A DNA stretch of 64,000 bases from Conchocele bisecta (Eukaryota; Mollusca; Bivalvia; Lucinida; Thyasiridae). The stretch is from positions 16,108,042 through 16,172,041 of the forward strand of contig CM055272.1 in NCBI GenBank assembly GCA_029237695.1, given 5' to 3'. Below the pieces are notes generated by a model. The model did no database searches and had not been told where the DNA came from. It saw only the letters and a list, made by a program, of their open reading frames with translations. The position numbers and the translations under genes are program-made. Positions 52,228 to 62,749 of this stretch are shown piece after piece. Within the stretch, counting starts at the first letter, position 1, and each line of letters starts with the position of its first letter.

Positions 52228-52456
52228 TTTTTTTATTAATTCGTTCCCACGAAATAACAATTCGTTCCCTCAATTTAACTTCGTTCCCTCAATTTAACAA
52301 TTCCGTTCCCTCGAATTAACAATTCGTTCCCACGAAATGACAATTCGTTCCCTCAATTTAACAATTCGTTCCCACGAACGAATTGTTAAATTGAGGGAAC
52401 GAATTATTAATTCGTGGGAACGAATTGTTATTTCGTGGGAACGAATTAATAAAAAA
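52228..52456. mobile_element. Foldback made of ~21-bp AATTCGTTCCCACGAAATAAC repeats, copy 1
   Basis: The left half is a direct array of AATTCGTTCCCACGAAATAAC and AATTCGTTCCCTCAATTTAAC units. The right half is the same array reversed (GAACGAATTGTTAAATTGAG). Each unit core TTCG..CGAA is itself palindromic. Ends TTTTTTATTAATTCG and CGAATTAATAAAAAAT. Second locus: 55610-55970. Confidence 0.85.
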
Positions 52457-53194
52457 TAGAATTCTACGTAGCACCCACCTCAACACTGTACTGTACGATA
52501 CCCCAGTATCACAAATGCATTTCCCAGTGTATATCTGCCTCGCAGATGCTATCTCATTTGAACGAGATAGAATGTTATCTCGTGGAAAGCTACCTCGTAC
52601 ACCATATGATTGTTTGCTTCATGTACAGTAAAGGCTATATAAAACTATATCAATTAATCGCACCATTTTATTTGATGAAATTTACAAAAACAGGCGTTAT
52701 ATTCACGTACATGTTATCAGAAACTGTGATGAACAGGGGAGACAATTTGATTTTGGCATAATGTTGTCATTGTCGCTACATATGTTCCAGTAAGGAAACA
52801 TTGTGAAATAAGGTGTTTTTCTTTTGTAGAACAATCATAGTATAGTATACCACATTTAGAAAGATGCGTTTGTGTAATTAACATAAATAAAATAAATTAA
52901 TAACCATCGATTGCAAAACATATTTACAATAAATATTGAAAAGTAACTAGCGGTGGATAACACGAAGCAGCGAAGTCAAAATGTTCAAACAAGTTCCCTA
53001 ATGACGTTTTAAAGCCAGCAGAAAGTGAGAAAAAAATACCACGAAAAGCCAAAAAAAAAACAAAAGCCACACAATTTTTGCCTTTCTGACGTTCTGCAGT
53101 TTCGAAATATAATTATAGTATTAGGGGAACTGTAACAATATTATCATCCCTGCTACGTTTTATTTACCTGTGGGCGCCACAGGTTGAAGTAACG
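52457..53194. other. No gene recognised
   Basis: AT-rich; a short inverted pair ATCTCATTTGAACGAGAT is present near 52550. A-rich tracts near 53049-53060. Nothing else. Confidence 0.5.
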
Positions 53195-53392
53195 TACTGT
53201 ACCAATGTCTATAAATACATTAAATATACCTAGAGTACATGTATCAATAAGTGGGAGAAAATCAGTTAAAACAAAAAGTTTACTCCCTGTTCTAACAGGG
53301 AGTAAACTTTTTTTTTTCAACTGATATTTTCTCACTTCTTGATGCTTTTAGGTATATTTAATGCACATGTATTTATAGACCGTTGTACGTCT
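53195..53392. repeat. Inverted repeat just upstream of a candidate exon
   Basis: ACTGTACCAATGTCTATAAAT..TTAAATATACCTA..AAAGTTTACTCCCTGTT and AACAGGGAGTAAACTTT..TAGGTATATTTAA..TATTTATAGACCGTTGTAC. Arms of ~90 bases, with mismatches; the very centre (about 53276-53311) is near perfect. It may be a foldback inserted into the intron before the exon. Confidence 0.8.
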
Positions 53393-53410
53393 CTGTCTCT
53401 GTTCCCGCAG

Positions 53411-53878
53411 CAGTGCCAGTCTACTTCACTCCACGTCGGAAGACGACACGATGGCGGTGACGACGGAACCAACGAAGCCGAGAACCAAATTGCGAGCACC
53501 CACATTACGCCCACGAAAGTCGGCCCACAAGTCGTCCAGCCAAACCTGGACGGGAGTCAGCGAGTACGAAATACAGCTCATGCAACTTCCGGCTACGTCA
53601 TGCAGAACCGCCAATTTCAAAGCAGGCACGAACTGTCTGCAAAGGATAAGCCGAGCAGACGAACGAAGCGATTTTCCCACCCAGCAATCGACGGATTCTT
53701 TGTTAAAACAGGCAATGTGGTGTTTTACGACCGTTGTGAACTGTCATTTAGAAAATTGTTTAAACATCCAACGACGCTCTGCCCGTCTCCGGAAGATCAC
53801 GTGACCAGGATGTTCGATTTGAAACACGAGTTGCCATTGGCTTGTCCAACCTGTTGGAGCGTACAGAGGAATTTGTAG
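53411..53878 (+). CDS. Candidate terminal exon of an unknown protein
   Basis: A strong polypyrimidine tract and acceptor (TCTCTGTCTCTGTTCCCGCAG, ending at 53410) is followed by 155 open codons and a TAG at 53876-53878. The stretch is clearly more GC-rich than its surroundings. The frame reads Q-C-Q-S-T-S-L-H-V-G-R-R-H-D-G-G..R-R-T-K-R-F-S-H-P-A-I-D-G-F-F-V..C-P-T-C-W-S-V-Q-R-N-L. It is rich in polar and basic residues with a C-P-x-x-C near the end. I do not recognise the family. No upstream exon and no AATAAA downstream were identified. A 117-codon frame in another phase (from 53451) is the alternative reading; the acceptor-linked frame is preferred because it uses the whole GC-rich block. 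Confidence 0.45.
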   Translation, partial: QCQSTSLHVGRRHDGGDDGTNEAENQIASTHITPTKVGPQVVQPNLDGSQRVRNTAHATSGYVMQNRQFQSRHELSAKDKPSRRTKRFSHPAIDGFFVKTGNVVFYDRCELSFRKLFKHPTTLCPSPEDHVTRMFDLKHELPLACPTCWSVQRNL

Positions 53879-53937
53879 CGCTCATGTATTGACGTCGCAC
53901 TCAGTTACCATGGCAATGTACACGTCTGATAAATAGG

Positions 53938-54245
53938 TTACGGAGCTCTAAATAATGAGAGCTAGCATTACATATTTAGAGATAGCTCCAAATCATTTGA
54001 AGAGCTCTCTAAAACATTTGGAGCTCGCTCTAAATATTTAATGCTACCTCTCTAATTATTGAGAGCTAGCATTACTTATTTGAGTTTATGTAGATTCGGC
54101 GTTCCAGGAACGCCAAATCTACATAAACTCAAATAAGTAATGCTAGCTGTAAATATTTACTGCTAGCTGTAAATATTTACTGCTAGCTCCAATTATTAAG
54201 AGCTAGCATTAATTATTTGAGTTTGTGTTGATTTGGCGTTCCATA
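53938..54245. repeat. Palindromic AT-rich GAGCTC/GCTAGC repeat cluster
   Basis: Short units such as GAGAGCTAGCATTA, AGAGCTCTCTAAA and TAAATATTTACTGCTAGC, and a central palindrome GATTCGGCGTTCCAGGAACGCCAAATC at about 54094-54119 flanked by TTTATGTAGATT and AATCTACATAAA. Same sequence as the nested centre of 22746-23003. Confidence 0.75.
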
Positions 54246-54289
54246 TCATTGACGTTGGATTTCACATAAGTTTGACTCCATGTTTTACG

Positions 54290-55120
54290 TTTTAAAGGCA
54301 CTGGGTCTCAGATATAGCTATAAAGTAATGACACATACGAGGGCTGGTCAATAACTGATACATGTACTACAGAACTATGGAGTATTTTAGTAGATAAGGG
54401 ATTAAAATCACAAAAGTCCATAAAATCACATAGCTTTACCCTAAATAGTGGTATAGCTAACCATTCTACATATTAAGACTCATCACTCAAACTATATCAA
54501 CATGTATGCCACTCTGGAATGGTCGAGAGACAAAAGGGTACTGGCTTGGAACGGTCAGTTAAGACATTTGCTTTATGACACAGGAGGAAAGGAAAAACAA
54601 TGTTTTCTGAGTACTAGTGTATTGGTACTATACCGATATGCAAAAACAATACACTTACGCCTAATTTTGGCAAATTTTGGAACAGCGTTGCGATGTCGCA
54701 CCACTTTCCCAATCTTCTTAATTGTCCACCAGGCAACCAATATCAATGAAAAAAACACTATGATGACTGTTTTTTCGTTTTGTGTCACATTCCAAGCCCA
54801 ATCACCTACAGGTAATTTAGATACACTGGGATATTATATTTGACAAATAAAGCTGAGAAATCAAGATTTTACGATTGTTTACATTTTTGGCCACGGAAAC
54901 ACTGTTTACATCACGTGACCAACAGGTTCAGTGTTTTCTTTTAAATGCTACAAATATGCTGAAAACTGGTGTTAAAAGCACCCCAAAATGTTCCTCAAGT
55001 GAAACTGGGTAGTAATGGATCAAGATTTGCAAGCAAACGGTGCCTGTGACCTCAAAATGCACGCACTATTTTTTATACCGGACTATTTTTGCCCCTGGGC
55101 GAATTCGCACCATTTGGTGT
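54290..55120. repeat. Dispersed copy of the ~1.2 kb unit
   Basis: Matches the 45121-49163 units in two parts (ATAAAATCACATAGCTTTAC..GTCCACCAGGC and TTTACATCACGTGACCAACA..CACCATTTGGT), joined by CAATCACCTACAGGTAATTT. The intervening middle part of the unit is absent. Confidence 0.8.
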
Positions 55121-55609
55121 AGTATAACCTCCATAAATAGTTTGAGACATTCAGTGTAGAGGAACTAATTTCATAATCTCCATTGCATCATTGTAGGTTG
55201 TGTGGCACCGTACTGATATTGTCATTGAAATTGTAATTATTTCGTAATTTGCTTAAGGTTGTTGTGCCCTACGTGTCTATGGAAATCTAATAAAAAATCC
55301 TACTCAAAAACCGTTAGCTACTCACAGTAATACATGATATACACGTATATGTGTCCTTTAAGTAATTATGCGTATGCTGCCATTAAGGAAATCACACCAT
55401 ATGCTGTAGTTAGACAATAAGAAGCACATGTGTGTTACATGTACAAATTGGCTTCTACACACCTGTGTAGAGACGTAAATATACGTGCCCTACATCAAAA
55501 ATTGTTTATTATTTGCATATTATAGGTCTGTGTGCATTTTTATTGGTACCAGTATTTGCATAATGACTTACATAATCACATACATATGGTTTATTTATGT
55601 CAGTCGCTA
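55121..55609. other. No gene recognised
   Basis: AT-rich with no marked repeats or open frames. Confidence 0.5.
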
Positions 55610-55970
55610 TTTTCTTACTAAATTTAACAATTGGTTCCCTCGAATTAACAATTCGTTCCCTTAATTTAACAATTGGTTCCCTCGAATTAACAATTCGTTC
55701 CCACGAAATGACAATTCGTTTCCTCAATTTAACAATTCGTTCCCACGATATAACAATTCGTTCCCACGAAATAACAATTCGTTCCCACAATTCGTTCCCA
55801 CGATATAATAATTCGTTCCCACGAAACAACAATTCGTTCCCACGAAATAACAATTCGTTTGCACGGGAACGAATTGTTATTTCGTGGGAACGAATTGTTA
55901 ATTCGTGGGAACGAATTGTTAAATTGAGGCAACGAATTGCTATTTCGTGGGAACGAATTAATAAAAAAAT
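55610..55970. mobile_element. Foldback made of ~21-bp AATTCGTTCCCACGAAATAAC repeats, copy 2
   Basis: A longer left array (about 55618-55862) and a shorter reversed right array (about 55863-55963), ending CGAATTAATAAAAAAAT. Open frames through it read a repeated I-V-I-S-W-E-R and are not genes. Confidence 0.85.
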
Positions 55971-56012
55971 TCAAGTCGCTATAACCCGGATATTCGTGCT
56001 AGTTCAATGCCT

Positions 56013-56229
56013 GGGGCCCGTTTCACTAAACTTCGTACGACTAAAATGTGCAAATTTAGGATAGTCTAGGAATTTCAATTGATGGATTTACATTTATTGA
56101 GCAGCCTATTACCAATAAAGGTAAATCCAATAATTGTTTACAAGATATCACTGTTAATGTGAAATTTACAGAAATATCATAATTTTGCACTTTTATTTTA
56201 GTCGTACGAAGTTTAGTGAAACGGGCCCC
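56013..56229. mobile_element. Foldback element ACTTCGTACGACTAAAATG, copy 3
   Basis: GGGGCCCGTTTCACTAAACT..CGTACGACTAAAATG and CATTTTAGTCGTACG-type reversed end closing with TTTAGTGAAACGGGCCCC. Best-preserved outer termini in the family. Confidence 0.88.
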
Positions 56230-56435
56230 AGATACGACATTGTGTACGTACTCGGCAAAAACAAAACTCGTTACATGATACATATCAACTACAGTCGAAC
56301 GCCTGTAAAGCGGACAGAGAGACAAGGATGTTGTGCTTAATATTGATATATTTCGTTGCCATTTTCTCCGAGGATACGGTCTCTTCATGACCGCAAAGCA
56401 CATACGCGTGTCTTAAAGTAGTTATATGCAAGTTT

Positions 56436-56507
56436 CACAGTGGAACCTCTCTAAACGGACACCCTGGGATGTTCCCAGAGTGTCCGGTTTTGAGAGGGTC
56501 CACTGTG
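56436..56507. mobile_element. Hairpin MITE ACAGTGGAACCTCTCTAAAC
   Basis: ACAGTGGAACCTCTCTAAAC..GGACACCCTGGGA and TCCCAGAGTGTCC..TTTTGAGAGGGTCCACTGT. About 72 bases and almost all stem. The CAGTGGAACCTCT start is reminiscent of pogo/Tigger termini (inference). Confidence 0.75.
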
Positions 56508-56639
56508 CTTGTAACTGTAGATATGTATGTGTAGTGAAGAGTGTAGGTACTGATCAAAAGTGCGCAAAGTTTAAACTTTATTTATTTTACAACGATTACA
56601 AACAAGCGCGAGAGCACTTATATAAATGCTTTCGTTGGC

Positions 56640-56826
56640 ACAGATGAAGGCGAAAGGGCGGTCATTAATGTGGGAGGAAACCGGAGTACCGGAGTACCCG
56701 GAGGAAACCCACTTGTCCGATCTGGCGACCACCATACCTTGTCACATACTGCCCCGGCCGAGGATCGAACCCGGGGCCGCATTGGTGAAAAGGGCGCTCG
56801 TTACCGATTGCGCTAACCGGACAACC
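56640..56826 (-). mobile_element. tRNA-derived SINE
   Basis: Read on the minus strand it starts GGTTGTCCGGTTAGCGCAAT with an A box TAGCGCAATCGG (56804-56815) and a B box GGTTCGATCC (56762-56771) about 32 bases apart, the spacing of a tRNA promoter. After the tRNA-like head comes a body with GGGTTTCCTCCGGGTACTCC, a run I recall as widespread in marine-invertebrate SINEs. Not a functional tRNA: the acceptor stem does not close and a SINE body is attached. A tail is not clear; it may be 5'-complete and 3'-truncated. Confidence 0.75.
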
Positions 56827-56870
56827 AAAAGTGCGCAGATGTGCTGGCTGAATGTGCCATAACAATAGAG

Positions 56871-56975
56871 ACACGCCATGCGATTTTATACCTTCGAACA
56901 TCTGCGTAATTGCATACGTATACAAATTTTACAATAGTATCCGTAAATTTCGACAAAAGTTGACAAAATGTTCGT
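56871..56975. mobile_element. Half copy of the GACACGCCATGCGATTTTGT MITE
   Basis: GAGACACGCCATGCGATTTT, CCTTCGAACATCTGCGTAAT and AAAGTTGACAAAATGTTC match the left half of 40429-40695; it stops where the 71-bp minisatellite begins. Confidence 0.8.
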
Positions 56976-59900
56976 AAACCCCGCTAAGCGACCCCCACTC
57001 AGTTACATGCGTTGCCAGCTCCGTGAATCCCCACCTCCGGCTTCGTGAACCCCACTATGTGACCCCCACTCAGTTACATGAGTTTTCAGCATCCATGAAT
57101 CCAACCTGCAGCTTCGTGAACCCCGCTACGTGACCCCAACTCAGCTACATAAGTGAAAATGATCTCCGTGAATTCTCCTCTCCACCTTCATGAACACCGC
57201 TATTTGAACCCACTCAGCTACGTGAGTTCTCAGCTCCGTGAAATTCCACCTTATGCGTTGCCGGCTCCGTGAATCCCCACCTCCGGCTTCGTGAACCCCG
57301 CTATGTGACCCCCACTCATTTACACGAGTTTTCAGCTCCGTGAATTCCCCCCTGCAGCCTCGTGAACCCCGCTATGTGACCCCCACTCAGCTACGTGAGT
57401 TCTCAGCTCCGTGAATTACCCCTGCAGCTTCGTGAACCCCGTTATGTGACCCCACTCAGCTACGTGAGTTCTCAGCTCCGTGAATTCCCCCTCCAGCTTC
57501 GTGAACCCCACTAGATGACCCCATGCAGCTACATGAGTTCACAGCTCTGTGAATTCCCACTTCCAGCTTCGTGAAACCCGCTATGTGACCGCCACTCAGT
57601 TACATGGGTTTTCAGCTCCGTGAATTCCCCCCTGCAGCTCCGTGAACCCCGCTATGTGACCCCCACTCAGCTACATGCGTTGCCAGCTCAGCTACATGAG
57701 TGAAAATGAGCTCCGTGAATTCCCCTCTCCACCTTCGTGAACCCCGCTATGTGACCCCACTCAGCTACATGTCTTCTCAGCTCCGTGAATTCCCCCTGCA
57801 GCTTCGTGAACCTCGATATGTGACCCCACTCAGCTACATGTGTTCTCAGCTCCGTGAATTCCCACCTCCAACTTCGTGAACCCCGCTATGTGACCCCACT
57901 CAGCTACATACGTTCTCAGCTCCGTGAATTTCCCCCTCCAACTTCGTGAACCCCGTTATGTGACCCCACTCAGCTACATGAGTTCCCAGCTCCGTGAATA
58001 CCCACCTCCAACTTCGAGAACCCCACTAGGTGACCCCATTCAGCTACATGTGTTCTCCCAGCTCTGTAAATTCCCACTTCCAGCTTCGTGAACCCCGCTA
58101 TGTGACCCCACAAAGCTACGTGAGTTCTCAGCTCCGTTAGCTCCCACCTCCAACTTCGTGAACCCCGTTATGTGACCCCACTCAGCTACATGAGTTCCCA
58201 GCTCCGTGAATACCCACCTCCAGTTTCGAGAACCCCACTAGGTGACCCCATTCAGCTACATGAGTTCTCCCAGCTCTGTGAATTCCCACTTCCAGCTTCG
58301 TGAACCCAGCTATGTGACCGCCACTCTGCTACATGAGTTCCAGCTCCGTGAATTCCTCCCTCCAGCTTCATGAACCCCGCTATGTGACCCCCACTCAGCT
58401 ACATGATTTCCCAGCTCCGTGAATCCCCACCTCCAAATTCGTGAACCCCGCTATATGATCCCCACTCAGTTACATGTGTTCTCAGCTCCGTGAATTCCCA
58501 CCTCTAGGTTCGTGAATCCCGCTATGTGACCCTGCACTCAGCTACATGAGGTTTCAGCTCCGTGAATTCCCACCTACAGCTTCGTGAATCCCACTGTATG
58601 ACATCCATTCAGCTACATGAGTTCCCAGCTCCGTGAATCCCCACCTCCAGCTTCGTCAATCCCGCTAGGTGACGCTCACTCAGCTACACGAGTTCCCAGC
58701 TCCGTGAATTCCCACCTCCAGCTTCGTAAACCCCACTATATGATCGCCACTCAGCTACATGAGTTCCAGCTCCGTTAATCCCCACCTCCAGTTTCGTGAA
58801 CCCCGCTATATGATCCCCACTTAGGTACATGAGTTCTCATCTCCTTGAAGTGAATCCCCACCTCCAGCTTCGTGAATTCCGCTATGTGACCCCCACTGAG
58901 CTACACGAGTTTACAGCTGTTCTGTGAATTCCCCCTTCCAGCTTCGTGAACCCCGCTATGTAACCCCCACTCAGCTACATGAGTTCTCAGCTCCGTGAAT
59001 TCCCCCCTCCAGCTTCGTGAACCCTGCTATGTAACCCCAACTCAGCTACATGAGTTCCAGCTCCGTTAATCCACACTTCCAGCTTCGTGAAGCTCGCTAT
59101 CTGTTCCCCACTCAGATACATGAGTTCCCAGCGCCGTGAATTCCCACCCCCAGCTTCGTGAACCCCGCTATGTGACGTCAATTCAGCTACATGAGTTCCA
59201 GCTCCGTGAATTCCCACCTCCAGCTTCGTGAAGCCCGCTATGTGTTCCCCACTCACCTACATGAGTTTCCAGCTCCGTGAATTCCCATCTCCAACTTCGT
59301 GAACCCCGCTATGTGACCTCCACATAGCTACATGAGTTCTCAGCTCCTTCAATTCCATCTAGCTTCGTGAACCCAGCTATGTGACTAAGCTATATGAGTT
59401 GTTAGCTCCGTGAATCCCCACATCCAGCTTCGTGAACCACGTTATGTGACCTCCACTAAGCTACGCGAGTTCTCAACTCCGTGAATCCCCACATCCAGCT
59501 TCGTGAACCACGTTATGTGGCCCTCACTCGCTACATGTGTTCCCAGCTCCGAGAATCCCCACCTCCAGCTTCGTGAACCCCGCTATGTGAACCCTACTAA
59601 GCTACGTGAGTTCTCAGCTCCGTGAATCCCCACATCCAGCTTCGTGAACCACGTTATGTGACCCCACTCCGCTACAATTGTTTCCAGCTCCGAGAAACCC
59701 CACCCCCAGCTTCGTGAACCCCGCTATGTTAACCCCACTCAGCTACATAAGTTCCCAGCTCCGTGAATTATCCCATCTCGTTTCATGAACACAGCTATGC
59801 GACCCGCACTCAGCTACATGAGTTCCAGCTGCGTAAATTCCCTCCTCCACCTTAGTGAACCCCGCTATGTGACCTCCAATCAGCTTCATAAGTTCCCAAC

Positions 59901-60330
59901 TCCGTGAATCCCCACCTCCAGCTTCGTGAACCCCGCTAGCTATGTGAATCCCACTCAGCTACATGAGGTCCGAGGTCCGTGAACTCCCACCTCCAGCTTA
60001 GTGGATCCCGCTATGTGACACCCACTCAGCTACATGAGTTCTCAGCTCCGTGAATTCCCCCCTGCAGCTTCGTGAACCTCGCTATGTGACCCTCATTCAG
60101 CTACACGAGTTCCCAGCTCCGTGAATCCCCACCTCAAACTTCGTGAACCCCGCTATGTGATCCTCACTCAGCTGCAGTAGTTCCCAAATCCGTGAATCCA
60201 TCTCCAGCTTCGTGAACCATGCCGTGTGACTCAGCTTAGTGAATTCCCAATTCCAGCTTCGTGAACCCCGTGATTCCAGCTCCGTGAATCCCCCTAGCCT
60301 TGAGAATCCCCAAACTCGGCTTCGAGAGTG
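56976..60330. repeat. ~71-bp minisatellite with internal subrepeats
   Basis: About 3.3 kb of tandem units: GCTCCGTGAATTCCCACCTC-CA, GCTTCGTGAACCCC, GCTATGTGACCCCCACTCA, GCTACATGAGTTCTCA. The four parts share GCTnnRTGA and CC, so the unit itself looks like four diverged ~18-bp repeats. Some units lack one part. No gene; minus-strand frames repeat V-H-E-A-G-G-G-N-S. Confidence 0.92.
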
Positions 60331-61310
60331 CCGCTATGTTATTTCATCACAAAGCAATGATGTCTTGACGCTGACGTCATCATGTTTTAAAAGCCATTAG
60401 AAGTATCCATGACTCATTAAAATTACTGCAATTGTTAAAATGTGAATCCGTTTGGTACTACATGTATGTACCTTACAAAGAACGGGAAACAATCATATTA
60501 TATACGTATACCGGTATGTTTAATAGTTTTATCGACTTAAACTATTTTTCTCTGTGAATATCTGCAGGTTTTCTGCAATTGTATGCACCTCGCCATAACT
60601 CGTTCATAAAGCTCATACCAAATGAAAACTCGTTTGAGATCCTGTATATATTATTAAAACACATTGAAGTAAGCAATTAAATTCTACCAAATAATACTAG
60701 GGAATGATGTTGATTTCATCGCAACATTTGATCAGGTAAAGAGCTTTGCATTGACGTACTGATCGATAATATAATGTCTTAATAATCGTATCAGGCATTG
60801 AACTGATTACGATTATTCGGGTTACAACGAATTGAAAAGTTACGTTTCATTGGTCGAACGGTGTAAAATGGCGTTACCGAAAGACGTGAGTATAATCACG
60901 TAACGTAAACAACTCCGCGTTCTTTGCAACGAAAACTATTTTATATTTGACCAGCGGCAAGCATAAAACTGTATCTGATGAATAATACCAGCCTAGTGTA
61001 TGTTGATATCAAGTTTATCAGGCTCGGCTGGGAAACAGTAGGAATTACTCGGCGAGCCTCGGAATTCCTACGCATTTTACGATAAACATGATATCACAAT
61101 ACATTTGGCTAGTATTCTCTATTTCCCACTTTTCGAGCTTAAGCTATATTTATGGCTGGTCAATGCACATTTAAAATGCAATAGAAATATCCGTAATGTT
61201 TTTGCGGTATGGGAATAATGTTCAGTTGATCCCAATTATAATGAGAACATCTCAAGTACCACTCGATCGAAACATAGGGGATAAAGTATGTGTTACATGT
61301 AAGATATATA
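60331..61310. other. No gene recognised
   Basis: AT-rich. A weak inverted pair AATAATCGTATCAGGCATTG / GATTACGATTATTCGGG at about 60780-60822. No exon with clear borders seen. Confidence 0.5.
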
Positions 61311-61457
61311 GAGAATAGTAGGTTAGTGCCGTGAATGGGAAAACATATCTGGCAAGGCTTAGGAAACGGGATGGGCGAGGCTCTTCCGAGCACATCCCTT
61401 TTTCCGAGCCGCGCCAGATATTTTTCCCATTCACTGCACTAACCTACTATTCTATTT
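61311..61457. mobile_element. Foldback MITE AGAATAGTAGGTTAGTGCCG, copy 3
   Basis: GAGAATAGTAGGTTAGTGCC..GAATGGGAAAACATATCTGGC and GCGCCAGATATTTTTCCCATT..GCACTAACCTACTATTC. The flank TTTATCCCGTCAACAC on the right is shared with copy 1. Confidence 0.88.
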
Positions 61458-61935
61458 ATCCCGTCAACACCTAAAAATGGCTTTAAAATGCAAAAAGAAG
61501 TAACCCCAGTCACCGCATATATTCATACGCGGTGATTAGGTCTTATTGACAGGATATCAAAAATGTTTGACGGCACCGTGTTTCACGGCACATACGCACT
61601 GTGTTGACGGGATAAGGTATAATATTTACACTGTCCTTAAATTCATAATGGAAACACGCATTGAACGTATTGCGTTTTCATTGTTTTATATCCCAGTATA
61701 TTACATTCATTAAAATACATGACGTTCATCGTCGTTGTCAATGATATTGACAGGCAACGTCGCTGTTCTAATAAATTCAATTCAATTCAATTCAATTCGC
61801 TAATAAATTGAATTGCTGTTCTAATAAAATGCGACAAAGTGACATAAAACAATACGATTCCTAATATTAACGCCGTATTCGGTTATTTACAATTCTGAAA
61901 CAATCAGAGCATGCAATGTAAATATGAGTAATAAA
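61458..61935. other. No gene; (AATTC)n microsatellite
   Basis: The first ~150 bases are the same post-MITE flank as 19690-19860 (GACAGGATATCAAAAATGT; GGCACCGTGTTTCACGGCAC). A pentamer run (ATTCA)n lies at about 61773-61798. Nothing else recognised. Confidence 0.6.
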
Positions 61936-62052
61936 ACATGGGCAGTTGTTTTTACTGTAGTATGAAACACATTTGGTCTGTTTAAAGTTTGCGATTCGTA
62001 CTTCAAAACAGACCAAATGTTTTAAAAACTACAGCAAACACAACAGCCCATA
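61936..62052. mobile_element. Diverged hairpin relative of the CCG/CGG palindrome
   Basis: ATGGGCAGTTGTTTTTACTG..ACATTTGGTCTGTTT and AAACAGACCAAATGTTTT..CAGCAAACACAACAGCCCAT. The arm matches the inner arm of 1113-1487 (GGGCAGTTGCGTTTACTGTG..ACATGTGGTCTC) but has no triplet run. Confidence 0.75.
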
Positions 62053-62749
62053 ATTGTATTTCTTTATTAAATAAGTACCTGACGTGTGCTGTCGTTGTTA
62101 ATGGCTTCACTGCGATAGCTCTACTTGTTTGTGCGCGTTTACGACGAATGAACGTGAAGGTTGTGCGTACCTAAGTCAATTTATCTATGTATTATAAGTA
62201 ATAACACGGTGCTTCACAATCAAAATACACCAACGTGACATATGCAGGACTGTTTTCTGGTTTTCTCTCAGATAATGCGTAATTATGCAATTTCCACATT
62301 GAATACAGGTAATATTTATGTAGCGTCTCTTCCAAGAAGACTTATTCATCTATTTATGGATTGTTATTCATGGACTGAACATGTATATACACAACAATGT
62401 ATAAATTACACATATCGGATTGTGTTAAAGGCGAGTACCTGTCAGCTAGTTCAGTAGTGAGCCTATAATTCGTGTCACTTGTTGCTCATCAATACAAGGC
62501 CTCCGTGCCATTCCTTGTCGAAAACTTCTGGAATATCACAAACTACAGTACGAACCTCATTGCCATCGTCCAATTAGTATAGTCTTGCAGAATGTGTTAT
62601 ATACATCGACTAATTGATTAACCCTTAGAATGCTGGGCACGAACATTGTCGTCTGCTATTATTTTGTATATTGCCTTAATTCTCAGTAAAACATGGATTG
62701 ACAGCACTTCGGAAATGATTCTAAAGTGCTGTTATGTCCAACTTGTCAG
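62053..62749. other. No gene recognised
   Basis: AT-rich. At about 62620-62740 there is a diverged copy of the sequence at 18735-18930 (TTAACCCTTAGAATGCTGG; GTCGTCTGCT; GACAGCACTTCGGAAATGAT). Confidence 0.5.

Noticed and set aside
55597..56064. 155-codon frame with repeated I-S-W-E-R-I-V or L-T-I-R-S
   Set aside because: Direct product of the 21-bp foldback repeats (21 is a multiple of 3, so frames stay open).
56746..56826. Stand-alone tRNA gene on the minus strand
   Set aside because: A and B boxes are good, but the acceptor stem does not close and a SINE body follows.
57000..60300. Minus-strand frames with V-H-E-A-G-G-G repeats (for example 58987-59256)
   Set aside because: Translation of the 71-bp minisatellite; frame opens and closes with unit-length changes.
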